In this document: piece by piece, positions 1 through 8,192 of the stretch
Position numbering within the stretch: the first letter of the stretch is position 1
How the letters are laid out: each line of letters opens with the position of its first letter
DNA from: an uncultured Myxococcales bacterium
GTDB lineage: Bacteria > Myxococcota_A > UBA9042 > DTJE01
Reading direction: 5' to 3'
Assembly: GCA_937975765.1 (NCBI GenBank)
Contig: CALJUR010000057.1
Coordinates: 1 to 8,237 of the forward strand
Length of the DNA: 8,237 nucleotides
Notes under the pieces: model-generated
What the model saw: only the letters and a program-made list of their open reading frames with translations
The model's database searches: none
What the model was told of the DNA's origin: nothing
Translations under genes and position numbers: made by a program

Positions 1-43
1 TCGTATTCGGTGACTGGAGTTCAGACGTGTGCTCTTCCGATCT
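1..43 (-). other. Illumina TruSeq i7/read-2 adapter plus index (artefact)
   Basis: Bases 10-43 match the reverse complement of the standard TruSeq adapter that begins AGATCGGAAGAGC. Bases 2-9 (CGTATTCG) are the reverse complement of an 8-base index, and base 1 is the first base of the constant sequence after the index. This is library DNA, not genome. Translated on the + strand it gives the adapter peptide MCSSDL fused to gene 1; on the - strand it gives a tail ending IGRAHV. Confidence 0.99.
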
Positions 44-1628
44 CCTCTACGAAGGCGTGCAGGTCCGGGTGCGCGGGCAGTCTTCCCGCGGCTGGCCGAA
101 GAAGCACTGGAACTTCCGGTTCGCCCAGGGTCATCCCTTCGAGGACCCGGCGTACCTGCCGGGCCCCGTGAACGGGTTCAACCTGCAGAGCAGCTATGCC
201 GACAAGACGTACCTGCGCGAGATCCTGTCGTACGAGGCCTTCCAGGCCGCGGGCTGCCCGTCCCACGTGATCCGGCCGGTGGTCGTCCACCAGAACGGCG
301 CCTTTTTCGGGCTGTACGACTTCCTCGAGGATGCCGACACCTCGTACCTGGAGCGCAACGGGCTGGACCCGGAAGGCGGGCTGTACAAGGCGTTCGGCAG
401 CCAGTGCACCTACGACCCCGAACTGCCGCTGGAGGGTCCCTGGGAGAAGGAGAGCCCCGGCGACGGCGACTTCTCGGAACTGTACGACTTCCTGATCGGG
501 CTGAACACGCTGGCCGGGCAGGAGCGGCGGGACTTCCTGTTCGGCAACGTCGACATCCCGGCGATGCTGAACTACCAGGCGGTCTCGGTGCTGATCCACA
601 ACAACGATCAGGTCGCGAAGAACTACTTCCTGTACCGGGACACGAAGGGCACCGGGCGCTGGTCGATGCAGCCGTGGGACATGGACCTGACCTTCGGCCG
701 CAGTTTCCAGGGTAAGGTCCTGAACGACCGGATGTTCGCGGACGTGGACTTCGTGCCGGACCGGCCGAACGTGTCGCCCAGCCACCCGCTGTTCGGGGAC
801 AGCGAGCACCAGAAGTGGGACTACCTGTGGAACCGGCTGACGGACGCGCTGCTGAAGCAGCCCGACGTGCGGCAGATGTACTACCGGCGCCTGCGCACGC
901 TGATGGACCAGATGCTGGTCCCGGGACGGTTCGAGGCGCGCATCGACGAACTGGCGTCAAGGATCGAGGACGAGGCCGGGATGGACCGCCAGAAGTGGGG
1001 ATGGTACGGCGAGGACGAGACGCCCGCCGTGGCGACGGCGCGCCTGAAGCAGGAGTACCTGGAGGTTCGGCGGGCCCACCTGTTCGCGACGCACCGGATC
1101 GAGGGCGGGATCCCGAAGGCGCAGTCCCCGGAACCGCACGTGCTGATCAACGAGCTGATGTACAACCCGTACGCCGATCCGTCGGATCCCGAGGACGCGG
1201 CCGGCCGGCTGGAGTTCATCGAACTGTACAACTTCTCGCCGACCGAGGCAGTGGACGTCTCGGGATGGCAGGTGACGGGGGTGGACCTGGCGATCCCGCC
1301 GGGGGCCGTGATCCTGCCGGTGGGCTACCTGCTGGTGGTGCGGGACGACGCGGCCTTCCGGCGGCGGTACGGGCCGGGGCTGTTCGTGGCGGCGCAGTAC
1401 CCGGGCGGCCTGGCGGGCGGCGGCGAACGCGTGGCGCTGCTGGACCGCGACGGGAAGGTCGTCGACGAGGTGGCGTACGACGACAACGCGCCGTGGCCGA
1501 AGGAGCCCGACGGGTACGGACCGTCCCTGGAACTGAGGCATCCCGCGCTGGACAACAGCCTGCCGGCCTCCTGGGCGGCCAGCACGGTGGCCGGCGGGAC
1601 GCCCGGTGCCAGGAACAGCGTCTTCTAG
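44..1628 (+). CDS. CotH kinase family protein with C-terminal lamin-tail domain (5' partial)
   Basis: About 527 genuine codons ending in TAG; the true start lies outside the window. The apparent GTG start at 27 lies inside adapter and must be discarded. The visible part begins just before the CotH substrate/nucleotide-loop motif RGQSSRGWPKK (72-104). Further on come HNNDQ, with its Asp at 606-608, then KNYFLY (Asn at 621-623), and PWDMDLTFG (from 672). This is the usual CotH order of catalytic Asp, metal-binding Asn and DFG-like Asp. In Bacillus, CotH is an atypical protein kinase that phosphorylates Ser-rich spore-coat proteins; here the substrate is unknown. After a helical stretch, a lamin-tail domain starts near 1137 (LINELMYNP, EFIELYN, DVSGWQV) and ends with the typical GGTPGARN tail. 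LTDs are Ig-fold modules common in secreted bacterial proteins. By comparison with family members only roughly the first 60-80 residues of the kinase domain plus any export signal are missing (inference). All expected motifs are intact, so an active enzyme is plausible. Gene 2 follows about 100 bp downstream on the same strand. Confidence 0.93.
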
Positions 1629-1679
1629 CGGCATCGACGCCGGGGAACAGGCGGGAAAAGTCCGGCCCGGGACGGTAGA

Positions 1680-1698
1680 ATCCCCGCCGCCCGGGGAT
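1680..1698 (+). terminator. Small GC-rich hairpin after gene 1, possible terminator
   Basis: ATCCCCG (1680-1686) and CGGGGAT (1692-1698) form a perfect 7-bp stem with a 5-base loop, 51 bases after the gene 1 stop. No T run follows, so it is not a classic intrinsic terminator. In DNA this GC-rich such a stem can occur by chance. It could instead act as an mRNA 3'-end stabiliser or lie in the gene 2 leader. Confidence 0.25.
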
Positions 1699-1713
1699 CC
1701 GCCGGAAGGTCGC

Positions 1714-1726
1714 AAGGGGTGGGGGA
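1714..1726 (+). promoter_or_regulatory. Probable ribosome binding region for gene 2
   Basis: Purine-rich AAGGGG (1714-1719) and GGGGGA (1721-1726) lie 12 and 5 bases before GTG 1732. The match to the AGGAGG core is imperfect. It favours GTG 1732 over ATG 1762, which has only AGGGG (1747-1751) about 10 bases upstream. Confidence 0.4.
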
Positions 1727-1731
1727 ACGTC

Positions 1732-3318
1732 GTGATCCTTGGATGCAGGGGCGTGCCGGGGATGCCGTCCGCGTGGCGTGGCCTGATGCCGGTGCTGGCG
1801 TGTGCCTGCGCGGCGGCCTTCGCCTGCGGGGGGGACATCACCTATCCCCGGCCCGACAGCCCCGTCATGCTGAACGAGATCGACTGCCACGGACGCGACT
1901 GGGTCGAGATCGTGAACCGGTCCGACGAGGCGGCGGCCATTGCGGGCTGGGTGCTGGCCGACCGGATGGACCGGGCGGATCACCGGTACGTGCTGCCGGA
2001 AGGCATCCTGCTGGCGGCGGGCGAGCGTCTGATCGTGCGCCAGCAGACCGATACGGAGAGCGGCTTCCCGTTCGGGATCGGGTGCGGCGACGACACGCTG
2101 TTCCTGGTGCACCCGGACGGGCGGATCATGGACGTCGTCCGGGTGGGCGAGCCCGGGCAAGGCTGCACGTGGGGCCGGTACCCGGACCGGGCCGACAACT
2201 GGCAGGAGACCAGCCCGACCGCGGGCATGGCGAACCAGCAGTCCCCCGCGGCCGCGGCCGTGCTGTTCGAGAGATGGGTCGTCAGCGAGTTCGCGCTGGA
2301 GATCCCGCAGGCATCGATGGACGCGCTGGCGGCGTCGCCCTACGACTGGGTGGAGGCCCGCCTGACGGTGACCGCGGGGGGCCAGGTCGTCGGGCCCCTG
2401 CCGATCGGCGTGCGCCTGAAGGGAGGGGCATCGTTCAGGCCGCTGGGCAGGAAGGCTTCGTTCCGACTGGACTTCAACCGGGTCGTGGACGGCCAGCGAA
2501 TGCTGGGGCTGAAGGCCCTGGTGCTGAACGGGATGGTGCACGACCCCACGGGGATGCACGAGACGCTGGCGTACTCGGTCTTCCGGGCGGCGGGGGTGCC
2601 GGCGGCCCGGACGGGGTATACGCGCCTGGCCGTGAACGGGCAGGACTACGGCCTGTACCTGGCCATCGAGGCGTACGACGACGTGTTCGGCGACATGAAC
2701 TTCGATTCGACCCTGCACGTGTACGAGGGGGTCGGGAACTTCCTGCCGGGATTCGAGGCCAAGGCCGTCCAGGTGGACGAAGGGGATCCCGACCATATCG
2801 AGGACCTGCACGCCCTGGCGACGGCCGCGCACGGCACCGGCGACGATGCGTGGATGGCGACGGTTGCGGAGAGGCTGGACCTCCCCGCGTTCCTGCGCTA
2901 CTGGGCGGCCGAGAACTGGGTCGGGCAACTGGACGGGTACGCGCTGCTGGCGAACAACTACTTCCTGCACTCGGACGATGCGGGGTGGTTCACGATGATG
3001 CCCTGGGGCCTGGACTGGGCGTTCGTGAAGGCCCAGCAGGCGCCGGCGTGCGCGAAGAGCCTGCTGTGCGTGCGGTGCCTGGGCATCCCGTCCTGCCGGG
3101 CCGCCTTCGACGATGCGCTGCTGGCGGTGGACCAGGCGGCGAAGGGGCTGTCGTTGCAGGCCGAGGTGGCGGCCCTGGAGACGCTGGTCTCCCCGTGGAT
3201 GGCGACGGACCCGATGTCGGAATTCGACGCGACCGGACGAGAGTCGGGGATGCAGACGTTGCGGGCCTTCCTGGAATGGAGAAGCACGTCGCCCGGCGGG
3301 GCCTTTCCGCCGTTGTAG
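1732..3318 (+). CDS. Lipoprotein with N-terminal lamin-tail domain and CotH kinase domain
   Basis: Complete gene of 528 residues with a GTG start. The N-terminus is a signal peptide: Arg16, a hydrophobic stretch 18-31, then AFAC with Cys32 followed by GGD, a likely lipobox although Ala at -3 is not ideal. The start at 1732 places CRGV at residues 5-8, exactly as in gene 3; ATG 1762 (518 residues) is the alternative. An LTD spans about residues 45-167 (MLNEIDCHGRDWVEIVN, IAGWVLAD), ending before the kinase rather than after it as in gene 1. The CotH domain covers about 177-528. It shows GVRLKGGASFRPLGRK from residue 226, Asp401 in QLDGY, Asn408/409 in ANNYFLH, and PWGLDWAF with Asp428. The first Asp of the usual PWDxD is Gly426, while the second, present in all three proteins here, is kept. 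Four Cys at 440, 446, 449 and 455 (C-x5-C-x2-C-x5-C) follow the active-site motif and could form disulfides after export. The predicted role is an extracytoplasmic, membrane-anchored atypical kinase with unknown substrate. It is probably co-transcribed with gene 3. Confidence 0.92.
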   Translation: MILGCRGVPGMPSAWRGLMPVLACACAAAFACGGDITYPRPDSPVMLNEIDCHGRDWVEIVNRSDEAAAIAGWVLADRMDRADHRYVLPEGILLAAGERLIVRQQTDTESGFPFGIGCGDDTLFLVHPDGRIMDVVRVGEPGQGCTWGRYPDRADNWQETSPTAGMANQQSPAAAAVLFERWVVSEFALEIPQASMDALAASPYDWVEARLTVTAGGQVVGPLPIGVRLKGGASFRPLGRKASFRLDFNRVVDGQRMLGLKALVLNGMVHDPTGMHETLAYSVFRAAGVPAARTGYTRLAVNGQDYGLYLAIEAYDDVFGDMNFDSTLHVYEGVGNFLPGFEAKAVQVDEGDPDHIEDLHALATAAHGTGDDAWMATVAERLDLPAFLRYWAAENWVGQLDGYALLANNYFLHSDDAGWFTMMPWGLDWAFVKAQQAPACAKSLLCVRCLGIPSCRAAFDDALLAVDQAAKGLSLQAEVAALETLVSPWMATDPMSEFDATGRESGMQTLRAFLEWRSTSPGGAFPPL

Positions 3319-3332
3319 TCGGCCGGATGCGA

Positions 3333-3337
3333 GGAGG
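3333..3337 (+). promoter_or_regulatory. Shine-Dalgarno site for gene 3
   Basis: GGAGG within GAGGAGGCGG lies 8 bases before ATG 3346, an ideal match and spacing. It fixes the start of gene 3 and, sitting in a 27-bp gap after the gene 2 stop, supports an operon. Confidence 0.85.
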
Positions 3338-3345
3338 CGGGCTCG

Positions 3346-6300
3346 ATGACCGTCGTGTGCAGGGGTGTGGCGCTGGCCTGGACGGTGCTGGCGCTGGCGG
3401 CCTGCGGCGGCGGGACACGGGGCGGGGACCCCGGGGGGGAAATCCCGGCGGACGACCTGGCGGCGAAGGACGCGGTGGACGCCGGGGAGGGTGCGGGGGA
3501 TCCGGGCCGTCGGGACGACGGCGAGGAGGAGGACCCGGGCGAAGACGGGGCGTCCGGGGATGCCGACGCAACCGGCGATGCGGCTGGGGATGCGGTCGGG
3601 GACCTGCCGCCGGAGGTCCCGGATGCCCTCGACGACGGGACGGACGGGGACGCCAGCGACCCGGGAGCTCCGGAGGTCCCGGACCCCGGCGAGGACACCG
3701 GAACGACGGACCTGATCGATGCCGGCGAGCTGGACGATCCGGGCGGGGATCCGGGCGTGCCCGATCTCCCGGACGCCGGAGATGCCCCGGACGAGGCGCC
3801 CGACGTGCCGCCGGAGGACCCGGGACCTGCGGACCCGGGCGGGCCGGACCTGTCTGCGACGGGCCTCTGCGGGGCCCTGGCCCTGGAACCGTGGTCCCGC
3901 AAGTTCCTGCACGTGGGAGGCACGGTCACCTTCAACGAGATCCAGTACCACCCTGCGAACGACTCGCGCCTGGAGTGGATCGAGCTGTTCAACCCCATGG
4001 CGGTGGACGTGGACCTGTCCGGGTGGCGACTGGATGCCGGCATCCGGTACGCGTTCCCGGAGGGGACCTTCCTGCCCGCGCGCGGCTTCCTGGTGATCGC
4101 CGCGGATCCCCCGGCGCTGGCGGCGGCGACGGGGTACGCCGGCGCGATGGGTCCGTGGGACGGCCAGGCGGACAACGGCGGCGAACTGCTGGAACTGCGG
4201 AACAATGCCGGACGGTTGATGGATGCGGTGGACTACGACGACCGGGAGCCCTGGCCGGTCGCGCCCGACGGCAGTGGGGCCACGCTGGCCAAGCGCGATC
4301 CCGAGGGCAGCAGCGAGGAGGCCGAAAACTGGACCGTCGGGAACCCGGTCGGGGGGACGCCGGGCGCGCCGAACCGGGAGGATCCGCGGGCCCCGCCGGC
4401 CCTGGCGACGCTGGTGCCGTGGGACGCGACCTGGGCATTCGAAGCGGCGGGAGCGGACCCCGGCGACGGGTGGCAGTTGCAGGGATACGACGACTCGGGG
4501 TGGGGCAGGGGGCCGGCCCCGTTCGTGGTGGTGGCGACACAACCCGGGGCCGTGCCGGTCGCGGCGCGGCTGACCGCGCAGGACCGGTTCGCGCTGTACG
4601 TCGGCGCGCCCGACGGGACGGGCCTGCGGCGGGTCGGCGGCGATCCGGACGGTGCGTGGGAGACCGTGGAGGAGGTCGCGTTCGAGGTGCTGCCCGGCCA
4701 GCACGTGTTCGTGGCGGCGTGGCAGGGCGCGCAGGGGGACGCCCGGCCCCAGATGTGGATCGGGCGGTTCCTGCCCCAGGCAGGTGACCCGCTGAACAGC
4801 GACGCGGCGGGCTTCCAGTGGATCCCGGGGCCGGCCGGGGTCGTGCCGGAAGAGGGTGCGGGCGACTTCCAGCCGGACCCGGCGATGCTGCAGGCGCTGG
4901 TCCTGGAGGCGGACCTCGCCGGCCGATGGGCCGTGCCGCAGGACCAGGCCGAGGCGGGCAGCGATCCCTGGGGGACCGTGCTTCACGCCTCGTTCCCGGA
5001 CGGCGGGAAATACGTGTGGGGCGACACCCTGGACGCCTGCTCGGTCACCGACACCTCGCGGACGTTCGCGCTGTTCCGGTCGGTGCTGCCGCCGGTGCCG
5101 CCCCGGCCGGGTACCCTGCTGCCCGGGCCTGCCGCGACCATGCGGTTTCGCCTGCACTTCCTGCTGGAGGCCGACCCTGCAGACGCGCTGCCGTGGATGG
5201 ACCTGCTGCTGGACGATGGCGCCGTGGCATGGCTGAACGGTGTCGAGATCCTGCGGCGCGTGATGCCCGCGGGGGAGATCCTGCCGGACACCCCGGCTTC
5301 CTGGGCGGTCGATCCGGCGCCGACGTGGACCGGGAACCTGCTGCCGCAGGGGGCCCTGGTCCCCGGGGACAACGTCCTGGCCGTCCAGGTCCACCCGGCC
5401 GCGCCGCCGGACGACGACCTGGCCTTCGCCGCGCAGGTGTCGGCGTGGGTGAGGCCGCCGGGAACGGACGAGGAAGGAACCGGCCTGCGGTTCAGCGAGG
5501 TGGCGGGGGGCGGGGATCCCTTCTGGGTCGAACTGGTCAACGCCGGGACGACGTGGTCGGACGCGGGCGGGCTGGCGGTCGTCGCTTCCGGTGGCGGCCG
5601 GCGGGTGCTGCCGGCGCAGGGACTGGCCCCCGGGGAGATCCTGCTGCTGGACCCGGTGCGACTGGGGTTCACGGCGGTCCCGGGCGACCGGCTGTACCTG
5701 TATTCCGCCGACCGGACCCGCGTGCTGGACGCCGTCGAGGTGATGGACCTGCCGCGCGGGCGGCCCGACCCGGCGAAGGAGGCATGGTGGTGGCCGGACA
5801 CGACCACCCCCGGATCGCCCAACCGGTTCGCCCTGGAGGACGCGGTGGTGATCCACGAGATCCAGTACCACGCCCTGCCGATCGAGACCCCGGGCGCGCT
5901 GCCGGTCGAATCGGGGGAGGAGTGGATCGAACTGCACAACCGCGGCGCCGAACCGGTCGACCTGGGCGGCTGGCAACTGGTCGACGACATCCGGTACACG
6001 TTCCCGGTCGGGACGGTCCTGCCCGGGGGCGGCCACCTCGTAGTGGCACGGGATGCGGCCGCGATGCAGGCGCTGCACCCGGGGGCGGCGATCGTCGGGG
6101 ACTTCGAAGGCCGGCTGGACAATGCCGGCGCGACCGTCGTGCTGCGGGACGCGTGCGGCAACCCGGTGGACCAGGTGCGGTGGCGGGATGGCGGGCGATG
6201 GCCCTCCGCGGCGGACGGGGGCGGGGCGACCCTGGAACTGCGGGATCCCCGGGCCGACAACGCGTCGCCGGAGGCGTGGGCCGCCAGCCGGACGCCGCCG

Positions 6301-8192
6301 GAGGCGGAATGGCAGGAGTACGCCTACCAGGACGTGGCGCGGCCCAGCGCGGTCGGGCCGGACGGGCAGTGGCAGGAGTTCGTGCTGGGCCTGCTGGACG
6401 AGGGGGAGATCCTGCTGGACGACGTCCGAGTCATCGAGGACCCGGACGGGACCCCGGTGGACCTGCTGCAGGACGGCACCTTCGAGAACGGCGTTGCCAC
6501 CGGCTGGCGCCTGCTGGGTACGCACCGCCACAGCCAGGTCGTGGCCGACCCGGACGATCCCGGAAACCACGTGCTGCGCCTGGTCGCCACGGGGCCCGCC
6601 GAGCACATGCACAACCACGCCGAGACCACGCTGAAGGACGGACGGGCGATCGCGGACGGCCAGACCTACCGGGTCGGGTTCCGGGCCCGGTGGGTGTCGG
6701 GATCGAACCGGCTGAACACGCGGCTGTATTTCGACCGGGTTGCCCGGACGACGAACCTGCTGCGGCCGGTCACCGGCGGCACCCCGGGAAGGCCGAACTC
6801 GACCCTGGACGGGAACGCGGGGCCGACGTGGAACGCGTTCGCGCACCTGCCGGTGGTGCCCGGCGCGCTGCAGGCCGTGCGCGTCCAGGTGGAGGTCTCG
6901 GACCCAGACGGCGTGGCGGGCGTCACGCTGTGGTACGCGGTCGATGGCGGCCCGGCGTCGGCCGTGGCGATGGAACCCCAGGGCGGCGAACGGTGGGCGG
7001 CGATCGTCCCCGGGCAGCCGGCCGCCGCGATCGTGCAGTTCTGGGTGGAGGGCGTCGACGGCGCGGGCGCGATCTCCTCCTTCCCGGCCGACGGACCGGC
7101 GTCGCGCGCCCTGTGGAAGGTGGATGACGGGAACGCCTCGACGACGGGCCTGCACGACCTGCGCATCCTGCTGACCCCGGAGGACGCCGAATGGCTGCAC
7201 GACGAGGTCAACGTGATGAGCAACGACCTGGTCCCCGCGACCGTGGTCTACGACGAGCGCCAGGCGTTCTACGACATCGGCGTCCGGCTGAAGGGCAGCG
7301 AGCGAGGCCGTTCGATGCCGCTGCGGACGGGGTTCTCGCTGCACTTCGACCCCGACCGGCCGTTTCGGGGGGTGTACGGGAGCGTGCTGGTGGACCGATC
7401 CGAGGGCGTGAACTTCGGCCAGAGGGAGATGCTGATCAACCAGGTGATGTGCCGTGCCGGGTCGCCCAGCGCCGAGTATGACGACCTGGTGCAGGTGGTC
7501 CCGCCGCGCGCGGATCACGTGGGCCCGGCGGAACTCCAGATGGCGCGGTTCGGCAGCGGCATGCTGGACGCGCAGTTCGAGGGGGGCAGCGACGGCAACC
7601 TGTACGACTACGAACTCGTCTACTACCCGATCTCCACGGACGACGGGACGCCCGAGGGCCGGAAACTTCCCCAGCCCGACCGGGTCGTCGGGACGCCGAT
7701 CCGGGACCTGGGGGACGACCCCGAGTCCTACCGGTACGACTTCTCCCTGAAGAACAACCTGTGGAGGGACGACTTCGCCCCGCTGATCGCCTTCGCGAAG
7801 GCGTTCGGGCTGCCGCAGGAGGAGTTCGAGGCGCAGGTGGACCGCGTCATCGACGTGGACCAGTGGCTGCGGGCCTTCGCGTTCGCCACGCTGTCCGGGG
7901 CGGTCGACAACTACGCCTCCGGGGCCCAGCACAACGCGGATTTCTACGTGCGTCCCTCGGACGGACGGGTCCTGTACTTCCCGCACGACCTGGACTTCTA
8001 CCAGTCCCCATACTCCGTCGCGGTGGTGGCGAACGCCGACCTGGCGAGGCTGCTGCAGGTCCCCGCGAACCGGCGCGCCTACTACGGCCACCTGCTGGAC
8101 ATCGTCCGGACGGCCTGCAACGGCGACTACCTGGCCCGCCCTGCCCGGCAGTTCGGCGCACTGCTGCCTTTGCAGGACTTCGGATCCCACCT
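3346..8192 (+). CDS. Giant multidomain lipoprotein: acidic linker, lamin-tail domains, carbohydrate-binding-like modules, CotH-like kinase domain (3' partial)
   Basis: I translated this frame codon by codon: 1615 genuine codons without a stop, cut by the adapter at 8193. After it, only adapter residues (DRKSTRLNSSH) follow. Residues 1-20 are a lipoprotein signal with a clear lipobox LAAC (Cys20). Residues 21-170 are an Asp/Pro/Gly/Glu-rich linker. LTD1 spans 194-343 (FNEIQYHP, EWIELFNP, DLSGWRL, ending GGTPGAPN). Residues 345-713 look like galactose-binding-type beta modules (YDDSGW at 381, DDGAVAWLNG from 623, GDNVLAVQVH at 674-683). A degenerate LTD lies at 714-826 and a good LTD at 834-981. 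A carbohydrate-binding-like region spans 985-1152 (LLQDGTFENG), followed by an Ig-like domain near 1159-1257. The CotH-like domain starts near 1268, with GVRLKGSERGRS from 1312, Asp1521, Asn1530 and FPHDLDFY (Asp1548, Asp1550). This is a more divergent CotH type than gene 1 (PHDLD rather than PWDxD). It is likely displayed on the cell surface on an extended stalk. The binding modules suggest glycan or matrix contact, and the substrate is unknown. Only the C-terminal end of the kinase domain, and any further modules, are missing. Boundaries of the non-LTD, non-CotH modules are estimates. Confidence 0.93.
3406..3855 (+). repeat. Low-complexity Asp/Pro/Gly/Glu-rich linker coding segment in gene 3
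   Basis: It encodes about 150 residues directly after the lipid-anchor Cys. They are dominated by Asp, Pro, Gly, Glu and Ala, strongly negative, with one Lys and very few Ser. Short units recur (EVPD, DPGG, VPDLPDAGD). CCGGAGGTCCCGGA occurs at 3610-3623 and 3670-3683, exactly 60 bases apart, and GATCCGGGCG is doubled near 3736-3757. Such linkers after a lipobox are typical spacers in myxococcal/deltaproteobacterial surface lipoproteins. Scarcity of Ser and Thr argues against it being a kinase substrate tail like Bacillus CotB or CotG. Confidence 0.85.
3925..4374 (+). repeat. Lamin-tail domain copy 1 of gene 3
   Basis: It aligns by eye with the copy at 5845-6288: NEIQYHP/HEIQYHA, EWIELFN/EWIELHN, VDLSGW/VDLGGW, IRYAFPEGTFLP/IRYTFPVGTVLP. 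A 15-base stretch, GAGATCCAGTACCAC, is identical at 3937-3951 and 5857-5871. This points to intragenic domain duplication. Confidence 0.85.
5485..5823 (+). repeat. Degenerate lamin-tail domain of gene 3
   Basis: It has the LTD outline (FSEVAGGGDPFWVELVN, a GGLAVV strand where SGW is expected, LAPGEILLLD, ending TPGSPNRF like the GGTPGAPN tails). The SGW signature is lost and the core is shorter. It is directly followed by a well-conserved LTD. It is either a decayed copy or a diverged LTD variant. Confidence 0.6.
5845..6288 (+). repeat. Lamin-tail domain copy 3 of gene 3
   Basis: A full LTD with IHEIQYHA, EEWIELHN, VDLGGWQL, YTFPVGTVLP and GHLVVARD, closest in the window to the copy at 3925-4374. 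It sits between the degenerate LTD and the carbohydrate-binding-like region. Confidence 0.85.

Larger units (their letters stand above)
1629..1731 (+). other. Intergenic region between genes 1 and 2
   Basis: About 103 bp without a supported gene. It holds a GC-rich hairpin (1680-1698) and purine runs before the gene 2 start. TAGAAT at 1676-1681 resembles a -10 box, but the matching upstream position (about 1653-1658, GGGAAA) does not look like a -35, so I do not call a promoter. Confidence 0.5.

Noticed and set aside
1653..1681. Sigma-70 type promoter with TAGAAT at 1676-1681
   Set aside because: Only the -10-like half is present; the -35 position reads GGGAAA and the box overlaps the hairpin.
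1606..1731. Extension of gene 2 upstream to ATG 1606
   Set aside because: It would overlap the end of gene 1, put about 42 residues without any export feature before the signal peptide, and lacks a convincing ribosome binding site.
3406..3855. Dockerin or thrombospondin-type calcium repeats in the Asp-rich segment
   Set aside because: The Asp spacing is irregular and the flanking hydrophobic positions of those repeats are missing; it reads as a flexible linker.
1719..4787. Long + strand open frame overlapping genes 2 and 3, and the similar one at 4818-7127
   Set aside because: Both are out of frame with the recognised proteins, are Gly/Arg/Ala-rich without motifs, and follow from scarce stop codons in GC-rich DNA.
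1216..8190. A 2324-codon open frame on the - strand
   Set aside because: Its codons lie in register with genes 2 and 3, so an antisense stop would need sense codons TTA, CTA or TCA, which this GC-rich genome avoids. The product is Arg/Pro/Val-rich with no recognisable domain, whereas the + strand encodes clear CotH and LTD motifs.
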